DNA of 64,000 nt from Thermosynechococcus sp. HN-54 (GTDB lineage: Bacteria; Cyanobacteriota; Cyanobacteriia; Thermosynechococcales; Thermosynechococcaceae). Positions 1 through 9,014 of this stretch are shown here, piece by piece (the first letter of the stretch is position 1; the number at the start of each line of letters is the position of its first letter). The DNA is taken from positions 496,001-560,000 of the forward strand of contig NZ_CP098039.1 of NCBI RefSeq assembly GCF_023650955.1, read 5' to 3'. A model generated the notes under the pieces. The model was given only the letters and a program-made list of their open reading frames with translations, did no database searches and was not told the DNA's origin. Made by a program: the position numbers and the translations under genes.

Positions 1-10
1 CTAACTCACT

Positions 11-436
11 ATGGCGAAAAAGGTCGTCGCAGTTATTAAACTTGCCATTCAAGCGGGTAAAGCCAACCCTGCTCCCCCCATTGGTCCGGCTCTTGGTCAG
101 CACGGTGTGAACATCATGATGTTCTGCAAAGAGTACAATGCTCGCACCGCTGATCAAGTGGGGATGGTTGTTCCCGTTGAAATTTCAGTCTATGAAGATC
201 GCAGTTTCACCTTTGTTCTCAAAACTCCGCCCGCTTCCGTGCTGATTCAGAAAGCTGCGGGCATTGAAAAAGGTTCTGGCGAACCCAACAAGAAAAAAGT
301 GGGCAGCATTACCCGTACCCAACTGCGGGAAATTGCCGAGAAGAAAATGCCCGACCTCAATGCCAACGATATTGAAGCGGCCATGCGGATTATCGAAGGC
401 ACTGCCCGCAATATGGGCGTGACTATTACTGATTAA
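11..436 (+). CDS. rplK: 50S ribosomal protein L11
   Basis: L11 binds the GTPase-associated region of 23S rRNA and forms the base of the L7/L12 stalk. The 141-residue product has the usual bacterial length. It carries the Pro-rich N-terminal stretch [17 protein letters not shown] (about residues 22-38) typical of the L11 N-domain, and ends in the C-terminal RNA-binding domain with GTARNMGV. The ATG at 11 is the first start available; its ribosome site is almost cut off by the window edge. It is the first gene of a rplK-rplA-rplJ-rplL cluster; in bacteria secE and nusG usually precede it, and they would lie outside the window. Identification is by family sequence and by the diagnostic gene order. 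Confidence 0.98.
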   Translation: MAKKVVAVIKLAIQAGKANPAPPIGPALGQHGVNIMMFCKEYNARTADQVGMVVPVEISVYEDRSFTFVLKTPPASVLIQKAAGIEKGSGEPNKKKVGSITRTQLREIAEKKMPDLNANDIEAAMRIIEGTARNMGVTITD

Positions 437-522
437 AGCTTTCTGAGTGTGTTCCTGTTGAGTCCTTTGTTGTATTGGGGGAGAAACTTCGTTTCGTTAG
501 TACCCCGTGGAGGTAAATTCTG

Positions 523-1236
523 ATGCGTAAACTCTCGCGACGACTGCGCGAACTCTATACCAAGGTGGAGGATCGTCCCTACGCTCCCCTCGAGGCCTTG
601 CAACTGCTCAAGGAAACGGCCACAGCCAAGTTTCCTGAATCGGCAGAAGCCCACATTCGCTTGGGGATTGATCCCAAATATACAGACCAACAATTGCGTA
701 CCACCGTGGCGCTGCCCAAAGGCACTGGTCAAACCATTCGCGTGGCGGTCATTGCCCGTGGTGAAAAAGTGACCGAAGCCAGTGCCGCTGGTGCCGATGT
801 CGTGGGTTCAGAGGAACTCATTGACGAAATTCAAAAGGGGCGGATGGATTTTGACCTAGTCATTGCTACCCCCGATATGATGCCCCAAGTGGCCAAAGTG
901 GGTCGGATTCTCGGTCCGCGGGGGCTGATGCCTTCGCCGAAAGCGGGTACGGTCACCTTTGATCTACCCCAAGCCATTCAGGAGTTCAAAGCAGGGAAAG
1001 TGGAGTTCCGTGCCGATCGCACTGGGATTGTCCATGTGCTCTTTGGCAAAGCTAGCTTCAGCGCCGAAGACTTGCTGGTGAATCTCAAAGCCCTGCAAGA
1101 GAGTATTGACCGCAACCGTCCGAGCGGTGCCAAAGGTCGCTACTGGCGCAGTGTCTATGTGGCCGCCACCATGGGGCCGAGCATTCAAGTGGACATCAAC
1201 GCCCTGCGGGAGCTAAAACTGGCCGAAGCCGCCTAA
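523..1236 (+). CDS. rplA: 50S ribosomal protein L1
   Basis: L1 binds 23S rRNA at the mobile L1 stalk, helps release deacylated tRNA, and in many bacteria represses its own operon by binding mRNA. The 237-residue product has the L1 hallmarks: [12 protein letters not shown] near the middle of domain I, the [20 protein letters not shown] motif in domain II and the C-terminal [12 protein letters not shown] at 523 follows a good ribosome site (GGAGG, about 9 bases upstream). It lies 86 bases after rplK. I see no convincing hairpin in that gap, so co-transcription with rplK is likely. Length and motifs are normal. Confidence 0.98.
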   Translation: MRKLSRRLRELYTKVEDRPYAPLEALQLLKETATAKFPESAEAHIRLGIDPKYTDQQLRTTVALPKGTGQTIRVAVIARGEKVTEASAAGADVVGSEELIDEIQKGRMDFDLVIATPDMMPQVAKVGRILGPRGLMPSPKAGTVTFDLPQAIQEFKAGKVEFRADRTGIVHVLFGKASFSAEDLLVNLKALQESIDRNRPSGAKGRYWRSVYVAATMGPSIQVDINALRELKLAEAA

Positions 1237-1414
1237 GGAGGACTTGCCTATTGCCCAATGCTTGACAACTCAAGACGGCAACCGAAGACCGCAGGGGTCT
1301 GGCTCAGACATAATCTTCCTGCCGAGGTTTGCGAAGTCCATCCGTTGGGATTGGGCGATCGCCCCGGCACCACTGCTGGGGTTTTTCTTTCACTGACTAC
1401 AGGAGGTGATGCGC
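1237..1414 (+). promoter_or_regulatory. L10 leader with intrinsic terminator/attenuator hairpin
   Basis: This is the 178-base untranslated leader between rplA and rplJ. It holds a small hairpin (AGACC 1286-1290 with GGTCT 1296-1300). It also holds a perfect 8-bp stem, CCCCGGCA (1362-1369) with TGCTGGGG (1374-1381; one G-T pair), followed directly by TTTTTCTTT (1382-1390), which is an intrinsic terminator by shape. The palindrome GGGCGATCGCCC (1353-1364) overlaps the 5' arm, so an alternative fold could block the terminator. L10 leaders that bind the L10-L12 complex and control transcription or translation are known in bacteria, and a Bacillus rplJ leader works by attenuation. That this one attenuates is inference from position and structure. 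Confidence 0.7.
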
Positions 1415-1942
1415 GTGGGACGCACGCTAGCAAACAAAAAAGAAATTGTGGCGGAGCTAAAGGAACGCCTGAGCGAGTCACAAATGGCACTGGTGATTGA
1501 CTACCAAGGTCTCACCGATGCTGAGATGAAGGATTTGCGGCAACGCTTGCGCAAGTGCAATGCCAGTTGCAAGGTTACTAAAAATACGCTGATGGAATTG
1601 GCGGTCAAAGAAAGTGACGCTTGGCAACCCATGACCCAATTCCTCAAGGGACCTTCAGCGTTCCTGTTGGTCAAGGATGACATTGGCGGCACGATCAAGG
1701 CCTACCAAGAATTCCAAAAGGCCACGAAAAAAACCACCCTACGCGGTGGGGTCATGGAGGGACGTGCCCTTGACGAAGCGCAAGTGAAGGCCATTGGTGA
1801 TCTGCCCTCAAAAGAACAACTCATGGCGCAGATTGCTGGTGCCCTCAATGCCGTCACAGCGAAGATTGCCATTGGCATCAAGGAGGTTCCCGCTTCCTTG
1901 GCGCGGGCAACGCAGGCGATCGCCGACAAAGGCGCGGCATAG
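1415..1942 (+). CDS. rplJ: 50S ribosomal protein L10
   Basis: L10 anchors the L7/L12 dimers on the ribosome and, bound to L12, regulates its own mRNA. The product begins MGRTLANKKEIVAELKE, contains VIDYQGLTDAEM and ends with a helical tail that would carry L12 dimers; about 175 residues is normal. I chose the GTG at 1415, eight bases after AGGAGG (1401-1406). The ATG at 1409 lies only two bases from that site and would add two residues (MR) that the family lacks. The gene follows the structured L10 leader and precedes rplL, the conserved order. Confidence in identity is very high, in the exact start moderate. Confidence 0.96.
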   Translation: MGRTLANKKEIVAELKERLSESQMALVIDYQGLTDAEMKDLRQRLRKCNASCKVTKNTLMELAVKESDAWQPMTQFLKGPSAFLLVKDDIGGTIKAYQEFQKATKKTTLRGGVMEGRALDEAQVKAIGDLPSKEQLMAQIAGALNAVTAKIAIGIKEVPASLARATQAIADKGAA

Positions 1943-2017
1943 ATCGATCCTGCTTTTGGTTTCCCTTGGGAAACCACCTGTTCTTGTTTTCCAACTTTAA
2001 AACGATAGGAGTTGACA

Positions 2018-2416
2018 ATGTCTGCTGCAACCGATGAAATTCTCGAAAAGTTGAAATCCTTGACCCTGCTGGAAGCCGCTGAGCTGGTCAAGCAAATTGA
2101 AGAGGCCTTTGGTGTGAGTGCCGCTGCGCCGGTCGGTGGCATGATGGTCGCCGCTCCCGTGGGTGGTGGTGCTGCTGCTCCCGCAGAAGAAGTCGAAGAG
2201 AAAACCGCCTTCGATGTCATTCTCGAAGAAGTCCCCGCCGATAAGAAGATTGCGGTGCTCAAAGTGGTGCGCTCTTTGACCGGCTTGGGTCTCAAGGAAG
2301 CCAAGGAAGTGGTGGAATCCACGCCCAAACCCGTGAAAGAAGGTGCCACCAAGGAAGACGCCGAAGCTGCCAAGAAAGAGCTAGAAGAAGCGGGCGCCAA
2401 AGTCAGCATCAAGTAG
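2018..2416 (+). CDS. rplL: 50S ribosomal protein L7/L12
   Basis: L7/L12 forms the multimeric stalk that recruits the translational GTPases EF-Tu, EF-G, IF2 and LepA. The 132-residue product has an N-terminal dimerisation helix ([20 protein letters not shown]), an Ala/Gly-rich hinge (about residues 36-60) and a C-terminal domain with [14 protein letters not shown] and the final [13 protein letters not shown] at 2018 is preceded by TAGGAG at 2006-2011. It is the last ribosomal gene of the cluster and is followed by an intrinsic terminator at 2443-2470. No rpoB follows; cyanobacteria keep rpoBC elsewhere. Confidence 0.98.
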   Translation: MSAATDEILEKLKSLTLLEAAELVKQIEEAFGVSAAAPVGGMMVAAPVGGGAAAPAEEVEEKTAFDVILEEVPADKKIAVLKVVRSLTGLGLKEAKEVVESTPKPVKEGATKEDAEAAKKELEEAGAKVSIK

Positions 2417-2442
2417 TCTTTGTTTGGCCTTTAGTCATGCAG

Positions 2443-2470
2443 AGGGTGGTATTTTTGCCACCCTTTTTTA
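2443..2470 (+). terminator. Intrinsic terminator after rplL
   Basis: The stem AGGGTGG (2443-2449) pairs perfectly with CCACCCT (2458-2464) across an 8-base loop and is followed by a run of T. It sits 27 bases after the rplL stop codon and closes the ribosomal protein operon. Confidence 0.85.
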
Positions 2471-2505
2471 TTGGTTGATTGGCGGCAATTGCAAGGGGGA
2501 TACCC

Positions 2506-2985
2506 ATGACCGATATTCGTGCCATTTATACCGATGGTGCCTGTGAGGGAAATCCAGGGCCGGGGGGCTGGGGCGTGGTCATTTACTTTGCCGATGGCTC
2601 TGTGCAGGAACTGGGAGGACATCACCCGGCCACGACGAATAATCGCATGGAATTGCAGGCGGCCATTGAAGCCCTCAAGGCATGGCGCCAACTGGCTCCG
2701 GGGAGCGCGATCGCCCTTTACACCGACAGCGAGTATGTGCTCAAGGGGATTACCGAGTGGATCCACAACTGGAAACGGCGGGGCTGGAAAACAGCTGCCA
2801 AAAAGCCCGTTCTCAACCAAGACCTGTGGCAGGAGTTAGATGCCCTCAATGATCCCTTAGTCCAGTGGCACCATGTCCGCGGCCATAGTGGCGATGTCGG
2901 CAATGAGCGCTGCGATCTTATTGCCCGCAGTTTGAGTCGTGGTCAGCCAATTGCCCTAAGAACGCTGCCACCACCGCTGGGGTAA
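2506..2985 (+). CDS. rnhA: Ribonuclease HI
   Basis: RNase HI cuts the RNA strand of RNA-DNA hybrids using two metal ions, and so removes primers and R-loops. The 159-residue product shows the catalytic acids: D10 in [18 protein letters not shown]49 in [13 protein letters not shown] and D74 in LYTDSEYV, followed by the basic segment HNWKRRGWK, the HHVRGHSG loop and a final Asp in [13 protein letters not shown] at 2506 is preceded by AAGGGGGAT; an in-frame start upstream at 2479 has no such site. The 3' end overlaps the convergent HAD gene by 68 bases, so the last 23 codons are read on both strands. Confidence 0.95.
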   Translation: MTDIRAIYTDGACEGNPGPGGWGVVIYFADGSVQELGGHHPATTNNRMELQAAIEALKAWRQLAPGSAIALYTDSEYVLKGITEWIHNWKRRGWKTAAKKPVLNQDLWQELDALNDPLVQWHHVRGHSGDVGNERCDLIARSLSRGQPIALRTLPPPLG

Positions 2986-3715
2986 TGTCGCGAGTGTGCT
3001 CAAAAACTGCACTGGCTCCCGCTGAGCGCAGGCGATCGCCATACAGTTGACGATCTTCAGGTTTGACATGGGGAGGAATCACCCCAAGGGCAATCCATGG
3101 CGTTGTTGCCTGTTCTTTGCGGGCATTGACAACGGTCTGCATATCCGCCACTGTATCCCCGACATAGAAAGCAGGAATCGTTGCTTGGTCAGTAGCATGA
3201 CGGTAGGCCAGCCGTAGCCCTGTGGGGTTGGGTTTGCCCGGTGCATCCTCCATGGCGATCAAAAGGGGCTGATCCAGACCCAAGCGGTGTTTCAGGACAT
3301 ATTCTGCTGAGTCCCGCGTGGCGCCACTGACAAACCCCCAGCGCATCTGCGCCTGATCGAGGGCTTGAAAGTAGGACATATCCACCAGCAGCGCCTCATC
3401 TTGAATATAGCCTGACCAATTGGGGCCACTATAGCGCTCCTCAAAAAAAATCACGAGGGCTTCATAGTCCAAGGGTACTTGGGAGCGGGGTTTCCCTTGG
3501 CGTTCAAAGTAGCGGTAGATGAGTTCACGCGACCCTTCCCAGTCGTTGTTCCAGCAGCCTTCCGCCTTGAGGTCGTCAATTTCCTTTTGACTAGGACGAT
3601 AGGCTCCCCCCGTAAAATGCTCAACCGTATCCGCTAGGGCCCGGCGATAGGAACGACTGACATCGCGAATTACCCCATCAATATCAAAAAAGATACAGGC
3701 ACAGGGGGGACTCAA
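2918..3715 (-). CDS. HAD-superfamily phosphatase (TIGR01548-like)
   Basis: This is a haloacid-dehalogenase-type hydrolase of 265 residues. The nucleophile motif [12 protein letters not shown] lies near the N-terminus, [12 protein letters not shown] is the probable motif II, and KPNPTGLRL followed by [11 protein letters not shown] gives motifs III and IV. The combination [18 protein letters not shown] recalls the cyanobacterial TIGR01548 group, whose substrate is unknown to me. The ATG at 3715 is the first start after stop codons. The gene is transcribed toward rnhA and overlaps its 3' end by 68 bases, a longer convergent overlap than elsewhere in the window. Phosphatase activity follows from the family; the substrate cannot be read from sequence. 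Confidence 0.85.
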   Translation of the reverse strand: MSPPCACIFFDIDGVIRDVSRSYRRALADTVEHFTGGAYRPSQKEIDDLKAEGCWNNDWEGSRELIYRYFERQGKPRSQVPLDYEALVIFFEERYSGPNWSGYIQDEALLVDMSYFQALDQAQMRWGFVSGATRDSAEYVLKHRLGLDQPLLIAMEDAPGKPNPTGLRLAYRHATDQATIPAFYVGDTVADMQTVVNARKEQATTPWIALGVIPPHVKPEDRQLYGDRLRSAGASAVFEHTRDITPAVVAAFLGQLADHDSNCGQ

Positions 3716-3806
3716 GGGTGGCTCTCCAGAAACTTGTATGCAGTTGGCCTGATTGGTTATTATAAAGGATGGCCTGTTGTGAAAAACGAGTTTTAGGAGG
3801 TTGCAA

Positions 3807-4106
3807 TTGTCCCGCTTTACCCTGAGAGTGCTTTGGCTAGAAAAAGATGTGGCGATCGCTGTCGATCAGATTGTTGGCAAAGGGACAAGCCCCCTCACCT
3901 CCTATTTCTTTTGGCCGCGCACCGATGCTTGGGAACTCCTCAAGGCCGAACTAGAGAAAAAATCTTGGATTACGGAAGCCGAGCGCATTGAACTCCTCAA
4001 CCGTGCCACAGAAATTATTAACTACTGGCAAGAAGAAGGCAAAAATCGTCCCGTCAGCGAAGCCCAAAAACGCTTTAGTGATGTTAGTTTTGTAGGCACG
4101 GCCTAG
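3807..4106 (+). CDS. Ribosomal protein PSRP-3/Ycf65 (cS23), TTG start
   Basis: PSRP-3 (Ycf65, cS23) is a small-subunit ribosomal protein found in cyanobacteria and plastids. The product begins [20 protein letters not shown] and continues with [18 protein letters not shown] and [11 protein letters not shown], which I recognise from this family. No ATG is available. The TTG at 3807 lies six bases after TAGGAGG (3794-3800) and gives 99 residues; the TTG at 3801 abuts the ribosome site and is less likely. A TATAAA box at 3761-3766 may be the -10 element. The gene reads into the small petL candidate 50 bases downstream. Confidence 0.88.
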   Translation: MSRFTLRVLWLEKDVAIAVDQIVGKGTSPLTSYFFWPRTDAWELLKAELEKKSWITEAERIELLNRATEIINYWQEEGKNRPVSEAQKRFSDVSFVGTA

Positions 4107-4156
4107 GATACCCTTCATGCCGTGGCCAATCATTGCACGTTTGAGGAGAAATACCA

Positions 4157-4249
4157 ATGGGAATTGTGCTGTACTTTGTCATTGTTGCTGGCGCGATCGC
4201 CCTCGCTACGATTTTGTTTCACACGCTACGTACAGTGAAGCTCATTTAG
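4157..4249 (+). CDS. petL: Probable cytochrome b6f subunit PetL (30 aa)
   Basis: A 30-codon ORF, below most gene-finder cut-offs, encodes one hydrophobic helix ([19 protein letters not shown]) followed by the short basic tail HTLRTVKLI. PetL of Mastigocladus laminosus, as I remember it, is a single-helix subunit of about 32 residues ending in IKSIKLI, so the terminal VKLI and the size fit. PetL is a peripheral single-span subunit that stabilises the cytochrome b6f dimer. A ribosome site (GAGGAG, 4143-4148) lies eight bases before the ATG. Other single-helix photosynthetic subunits (PetN, PetG, PetM, PsaM) fit less well. The call rests on remembered similarity in a very short sequence. Confidence 0.6.
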   Translation: MGIVLYFVIVAGAIALATILFHTLRTVKLI

Positions 4250-4307
4250 CTGCATCATAACCTCCGAATACATTTATCTTTCAGTTCTGCATAGGGAGAG
4301 AGCCTTC

Positions 4308-5384
4308 GTGTCCCACGCTGTTACCTTAATTCGCGGCGACGGTATCGGTCCTGAAGTTGCCGCTGCCACTCGCACCGCCATTGATGCCACTGGGGTCAAA
4401 ATTGACTGGGTGGTGGTGGATGCCGGTGTGGAGATGATGGAACGCTACGGCACCCCCTTGCCCGAACACGTTCTCGATGCCATCAAAAGCACGAAAACAG
4501 CCATCAAAGGGCCGATTACGACACCCGTGGGCACCGGCTTTCGTTCTGTGAATGTGGAAATCCGCAAGCGGCTCAATCTCTATGCGAACTTACGGCCGGC
4601 TAAATCCATTGTTGGGGTGAAAAGCTATTTTCAAAACATTGATCTAGTCATTGTGCGGGAAAACACCGAAGACCTCTATGCGGGAATTGAGTTTGAATAC
4701 ACCAGTCCCGAAGCGGCCAAAGCCCGTGCCTTTTTGAGTGATCTATCGGGTAAGCCCATCCGTGAGGATGCTGCCATTGGAGTGAAGCCCATTTCCGTGC
4801 TGGGGAGCGATCGCATTGTTGAGTTTGCCTTCAAATATGCCAAGGCCAACAATCGCAAGAAAGTGACAGCCGTTCACAAGGCCAACATCATGAAATTTAC
4901 CGATGGCCTTTTCCTCGAACGTGCCCGTGAAATTGCCAGCCGCTACTCCGAGATCGCCTTTGAAGATCGCATCGTCGATAACATGTGCATGCAGTTGATG
5001 CAGAAGCCCGAACTCTACGATGTGATGGTGATGCCCAACCTCTACGGCGATATTCTTTCAGACCTGTGTGCAGGGATGATTGGCGGCCTTGGGGTGGCTC
5101 CCGGCGCCAATATTGGCGATGAATATGCCGTTTTTGAGGCGATTCATGGTTCAGCCCCCAAATATGCGGGGCAAAACAAAGCCAATCCCACGGCATTGAT
5201 TCTCTCTGGCGTGTTGATGTTGCAACATCTTGGCGAAATGGAAGCGGCACGGCGTCTACAAGCGGCTGTTGAAAAAGTGATTGGTGAGGGGCGCTTTGTC
5301 ACCTACGACTTGGCGGCTCCCGGTCAAGAACCCGTGGGTACCCAAGAAATGGCTGCCGCCATTGCCAAGTACGCCGCTCCCTAG
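4308..5384 (+). CDS. Isocitrate/isopropylmalate dehydrogenase family enzyme, probably isocitrate dehydrogenase-like
   Basis: This is a beta-decarboxylating dehydrogenase of 358 residues acting on a 2-hydroxyacid such as isocitrate. It opens with [11 protein letters not shown]. The substrate helix reads [20 protein letters not shown], where the Ser-x-Asn pattern favours isocitrate over 3-isopropylmalate. Later come [15 protein letters not shown] (metal-binding Asp residues) and [10 protein letters not shown]. The coenzyme site has K285-Y286, as in E. coli NADP-isocitrate dehydrogenase, where NAD enzymes have Asp-Ile. The length matches the short NAD-type enzymes rather than the long cyanobacterial NADP enzyme, so coenzyme use is uncertain. 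The start is GTG at 4308 after GGGAGAGA. Its stop shares CTAG with the convergent transporter gene. Confidence 0.85.
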   Translation: MSHAVTLIRGDGIGPEVAAATRTAIDATGVKIDWVVVDAGVEMMERYGTPLPEHVLDAIKSTKTAIKGPITTPVGTGFRSVNVEIRKRLNLYANLRPAKSIVGVKSYFQNIDLVIVRENTEDLYAGIEFEYTSPEAAKARAFLSDLSGKPIREDAAIGVKPISVLGSDRIVEFAFKYAKANNRKKVTAVHKANIMKFTDGLFLERAREIASRYSEIAFEDRIVDNMCMQLMQKPELYDVMVMPNLYGDILSDLCAGMIGGLGVAPGANIGDEYAVFEAIHGSAPKYAGQNKANPTALILSGVLMLQHLGEMEAARRLQAAVEKVIGEGRFVTYDLAAPGQEPVGTQEMAAAIAKYAAP

Positions 5385-6745
5385 CCCACTAGTAGATTTT
5401 CCTCAGGATACTGCACATTAGAGGGCTGAGGATCGCCGATAATGGCGGCCATTAGCAGCAAAATACCGACGCGGCCAGCGTACATCGTCACAATTAACAC
5501 CAATTTAGAAAAGACGGTTAGCCCACTGGTAATCCCCGTCGAAAGACCCACAGTGGCAAAGGCAGACACGGTTTCAAAGAGGATGTTAATGAAATTCTCT
5601 TCAGGGTCGGCGATCGCGATCAGCGTTGTCGAAACCAGCACCGTAAACATTGAGCCAAAGGCCACAGCCACTGCTTTCATGATGAGGGAGGGCGGTACCT
5701 GACGGCGGTAGAGCAGCACCACTTCCTTGCCTTGGAGTGCTGACTTGGTGATCCCTGCCAGAATCCGCAACGTGGTTGTTTTAATGCCCCCTGCGGTGCC
5801 ACCGGGGCTACCACCAATAAACATCAGGGCAATCATAATAAATAGCCCGCCATTATTGAATTCACCGATATTGACGGTATTAAAGCCAGCCGTGCGCGCT
5901 GTGACCGACTGAAACCACGCCAAAAGGAGCTTTTGGTCAAACGAATAAAGACCAAACCGCTCTGGCGCTCGCATCTCCGTCAGGAACAGCATCACCGTTC
6001 CCAAAATGAGGAGAATCGCCGTCGTACTCGTCACAATTTTGAAATTGAGACTAAACGTCATCTGGCTCGCCTTGCGGATTAAATAGGCGGGTTTACCCCA
6101 GTGGCGCAGATGCTCCCGCAGCCAAAGATAAAATTCAAAGATCACCTCATAGCCAATGCCACCAAAAATAATCAGCAGTGAAATCACCAAATTCAAGGGC
6201 ACAGAGGTTTGATAGCTCATCAAGCTGTCACTAAACAGGCTAAACCCAGCATTATTCCAAGCACTGATACTGTGAAAAACCGCGAGCCACAGTGCCCGCG
6301 GATCACTAAAATCTTGGCGAAAAATCAGCCAGAGCAAAAAGGCACCCGTGAGTTCAAAGAGAAAGGTTAAACCCAAAATTGAGCGCACCAACTGCCGTGC
6401 CCCTTGGATGCCGCGGCGATCTAACGCCTGCTGTACCGCTATTTTTTGCCGCAGATTAAACTTGCGTCCCAGCAAAATAATCAAAAAGGTGGTCGCCGTC
6501 ATGTACCCCAGACCGCCTACTTGGATGAGCAACAGAATCACCAGTTGGCCAAAGGGGGAGAAATGGGTAGCTGTATCAACAATGATATGACCCGTCACAC
6601 AGACCGCCGACGTGGCTGTAAATAGGGCAATGACCAAGGGATTCCAATGCCCATTACTGGTGGACCAAGGCAGGCACAGGAGCAGCGTCCCCACCGTAAT
6701 CACCGCCAAAAATCCAAGGCAAATTGTCCGTGGAACCGTCAACAT
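5381..6745 (-). CDS. Trk/Ktr-type K+ (or Na+) transporter membrane subunit
   Basis: This is a membrane pore subunit of the TrkH/KtrB/HKT superfamily that carries K+ or Na+ into the cell. The roughly 454-residue product is almost all hydrophobic helices with four pore-like repeats; visible pore or loop pieces include [44 protein letters not shown] and the Gly-rich [15 protein letters not shown]. The reading frame stays open upstream to 6886, but that part would run through tRNA-Pro. I therefore place the start at ATG 6745, just before the first membrane helix. No regulatory TrkA/KtrA subunit lies next to it. The stop codon shares CTAG (5381-5384) with the convergent dehydrogenase. Confidence 0.88.
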   Translation of the reverse strand: MLTVPRTICLGFLAVITVGTLLLCLPWSTSNGHWNPLVIALFTATSAVCVTGHIIVDTATHFSPFGQLVILLLIQVGGLGYMTATTFLIILLGRKFNLRQKIAVQQALDRRGIQGARQLVRSILGLTFLFELTGAFLLWLIFRQDFSDPRALWLAVFHSISAWNNAGFSLFSDSLMSYQTSVPLNLVISLLIIFGGIGYEVIFEFYLWLREHLRHWGKPAYLIRKASQMTFSLNFKIVTSTTAILLILGTVMLFLTEMRAPERFGLYSFDQKLLLAWFQSVTARTAGFNTVNIGEFNNGGLFIMIALMFIGGSPGGTAGGIKTTTLRILAGITKSALQGKEVVLLYRRQVPPSLIMKAVAVAFGSMFTVLVSTTLIAIADPEENFINILFETVSAFATVGLSTGITSGLTVFSKLVLIVTMYAGRVGILLLMAAIIGDPQPSNVQYPEENLLVG

Positions 6746-6845
6746 CAATGAATACGTATCCAAAGGGTCTGAGGCTAATCTACCGCAGGATTGTATTGGC
6801 AACAATCGTTCTCGGTACTGCAAAACCCTAACTAGTGGCTCTAAA

Positions 6846-6919
6846 TCGGGATGACAGGATTTGAACCTGCGACCCTCTGCTCCCAAAGCAGATGCGCTAC
6901 CAAGCTGCGCTACATCCCG
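6846..6919 (-). tRNA. tRNA-Pro (anticodon TGG)
   Basis: On the minus strand the acceptor CGGGATG (6919-6913) pairs with CATCCCG (6853-6847), followed by discriminator A at 6846. The D arm contains AGCTTGGTAGC, the anticodon loop is TTTGGGA with anticodon TGG, and the T arm carries the universal GGTTCAAATCC. The 74-nt gene has no encoded CCA end, so CCA must be added by a tRNA nucleotidyltransferase; a candidate is encoded at 43190-44470. It lies between lepA (+) and the ion transporter (-). Confidence 0.96.
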
Positions 6920-7022
6920 GCAGTTAATTTCTATCCTACCACCGAATTCTCAGCACAATCGGACAGAGACGCTTAGAATCAAGAAAGGAGTTTTTCTTTT
7001 TGTTAAGGTTGCCCTCGCTGGT

Positions 7023-8834
7023 ATGACCGACGTCCCCGTTTCCCACATTCGCAATTTCTCGATCATCGCCCACATTGATCACGGCAAATCGACCCTTGCC
7101 GATCGCCTGCTGCAATTTACGGGCACGGTGGATCCCCGTGAAATGAAGGAACAGTTTCTCGACAATATGGAACTGGAGCGGGAGCGGGGAATTACGATTA
7201 AGCTGCAAGCTGCCCGCATGACCTACACCAGTCGTGATGGCGAAACCTACATTTTGAACTTGATTGACACCCCTGGGCATGTGGATTTTTCCTATGAGGT
7301 GTCGCGATCGCTAGCCGCCTGTGAAGGGGCACTCCTCGTCGTGGATGCGTCCCAAGGAGTAGAAGCGCAAACGCTGGCAAATGTTTATCTCGCTCTAGAG
7401 CACAATTTAGAGATTATTCCTGTCCTCAACAAAATTGACCTGCCTGGTGCCGAGCCAGATCGCGTGAAGGCAGAAATTGAAGAGATTATTGGCCTCGATT
7501 GCTCCCAAGCGGTCTTAGCTTCGGCTAAAGAGGGAATTGGCATTGAAGAAATTCTGGAATCCATCGTGCATTTGGTGCCCCCTCCCCGCGATACCGTGGA
7601 TCAACCTCTGCGGGCATTGATTTTTGATAGCTACTACGATGCCTACCGCGGCGTGGTTGTCTATTTTCGGGTCATGGATGGTGTGGTTCGCAAGGGCGAT
7701 CGCATTCGCTTGATGGCCGCCGGCAAAGAATACGAAATCGATGAACTCGGCGTCCTCGCCCCCCATCAGAAACCCGTGGACAGTCTCCACGCGGGGGAAG
7801 TAGGCTACCTTGCAGCCGCCATTAAAGCCGTTGGCGATGCCCGCGTCGGCGACACGATTACATTGGCACAAAACCCCGCCAAGGAACCCCTGCCCGGCTA
7901 CGCTGAAGCCAAGCCAATGGTCTTTTGTGGTCTCTTTCCCACCGATGCGGATCAGTTTGAGGATCTGCGGGAAGCCCTTGAAAAATTGAAGCTCAATGAT
8001 GCGTCGCTCCACTACGAGCCGGAAACCTCCAGTGCCATGGGCTTCGGGTTTCGCTGTGGCTTTTTGGGGCTGCTGCACATGGAAATTATCCAAGAGCGGC
8101 TAGAGCGGGAATACAATCTGGATTTAATCATTACCGCCCCTTCGGTGGTCTATCGTGTAACCACGGTGAAAGGGGAAGTGCTCATGATTGACAACCCCAG
8201 CCTGCTGCCGGAACCCCAATACCGCGAAAAAATTGAGGAACCCTACGTGCAGCTGGAGATGATTACCCCCGAAACCTATGTGGGAACCCTGATGGAGTTG
8301 GCGCAGTCCCGACGGGGCATCTTTAAGGATATGCGCTACCTCACCCAAGGGCGAACCACCTTGGTCTATGAAATTCCCTTGGCGGAAATCGTCACCGACT
8401 TTTTTGACGAGATGAAATCGCGATCGCGCGGCTATGCCAGTATGGAGTATCACCTGATTGGCTACCGTCCCAATGATCTGGTGAAACTGGATATCCTCAT
8501 CAATAATGACCCTGTGGATTCCTTGGCAGCCATTGTCCACCGCGATAAGGCCTACTATGTGGGACGTGCCCTTGTCAGCAAGCTCAAGGATTTAATCCCC
8601 CGCCACCAGTTCAAAATTCCGATTCAAGCGGCCATTGGTTCACGGGTGATTGCCAGCGAAAGTATTCCCGCCTTGCGCAAGGATGTCTTGGCCAAGTGCT
8701 ACGGCGGTGACGTGACCCGTAAACGCAAGCTATTGGAAAAACAAAAAGCGGGGAAAAAACGGATGAAGGCGATCGGGCGGGTAGATGTGCCCCAAGAAGC
8801 CTTTATGGCGGTGTTGCGACTCAACAACGAGTAG
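7023..8834 (+). CDS. lepA: Elongation factor 4 (LepA), back-translocating GTPase
   Basis: LepA is a ribosome-dependent GTPase related to EF-G. The 603-residue product has the G1 motif AHIDHGKST (residues 16-24), an RGITIK switch I, DTPGH (G3) and NKIDLPGA (G4). Domain II, the EF-G-like domains III and V ([20 protein letters not shown]) and the LepA-specific C-terminal domain ending [17 protein letters not shown] follow. The ATG at 7023 gives the canonical [20 protein letters not shown] start; the frame is open upstream but passes through the tRNA-Pro region. A small membrane ORF follows 12 bases downstream. Confidence 0.98.
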   Translation: MTDVPVSHIRNFSIIAHIDHGKSTLADRLLQFTGTVDPREMKEQFLDNMELERERGITIKLQAARMTYTSRDGETYILNLIDTPGHVDFSYEVSRSLAACEGALLVVDASQGVEAQTLANVYLALEHNLEIIPVLNKIDLPGAEPDRVKAEIEEIIGLDCSQAVLASAKEGIGIEEILESIVHLVPPPRDTVDQPLRALIFDSYYDAYRGVVVYFRVMDGVVRKGDRIRLMAAGKEYEIDELGVLAPHQKPVDSLHAGEVGYLAAAIKAVGDARVGDTITLAQNPAKEPLPGYAEAKPMVFCGLFPTDADQFEDLREALEKLKLNDASLHYEPETSSAMGFGFRCGFLGLLHMEIIQERLEREYNLDLIITAPSVVYRVTTVKGEVLMIDNPSLLPEPQYREKIEEPYVQLEMITPETYVGTLMELAQSRRGIFKDMRYLTQGRTTLVYEIPLAEIVTDFFDEMKSRSRGYASMEYHLIGYRPNDLVKLDILINNDPVDSLAAIVHRDKAYYVGRALVSKLKDLIPRHQFKIPIQAAIGSRVIASESIPALRKDVLAKCYGGDVTRKRKLLEKQKAGKKRMKAIGRVDVPQEAFMAVLRLNNE

Positions 8835-8846
8835 GAGAACCCAGAG

Positions 8847-9014
8847 ATGTCTAAGCGGTCATCGGGCAAATGGGTGGCGATCATTACCGGTACCATCTCC
8901 CTTTTGCTGGGCGTTGGCTATTTACTTTTAGTACAACTCTTGGATTGGCGTGGTGATTGGCAACCCGCCCCTTTAGGAGTCATTTTCTTGCTCCTGTACC
9001 AAGGTCAGGTTTAG
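8847..9014 (+). CDS. Hypothetical 55-residue membrane protein
   Basis: I do not recognise this gene. It starts at ATG 8847, 12 bases after the lepA stop and after TAGGAGA, and encodes 55 residues. A basic start (MSKRSSGKW) precedes one clear hydrophobic segment (VAIITGTISLLLGVGYLLLV); a second, weaker one (APLGVIFLLLYQ) lies near the end. This suggests a small inner- or thylakoid-membrane protein with one or two helices, translated together with lepA. The stop codon shares TTAG (9011-9014) with the convergent transglutaminase gene, which suggests the boundary has been shaped as a true gene end. Confidence 0.65.
   Translation: MSKRSSGKWVAIITGTISLLLGVGYLLLVQLLDWRGDWQPAPLGVIFLLLYQGQV

Noticed and set aside
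1702..2412. 236-codon ORF on the minus strand opposite rplJ-rplL
   Set aside because: Low-complexity Ser/Ala/Thr product that mirrors the codon use of L10 and L12; a shadow frame.
6746..6886. N-terminal extension of the ion transporter ORF up to 6886
   Set aside because: It runs through the tRNA-Pro gene and gives a Cys/Arg-rich segment unlike the family; ATG 6745 fits.
6861..7022. N-terminal extension of lepA
   Set aside because: It overlaps tRNA-Pro, and LepA proteins begin at the [12 protein letters not shown] start at 7023.
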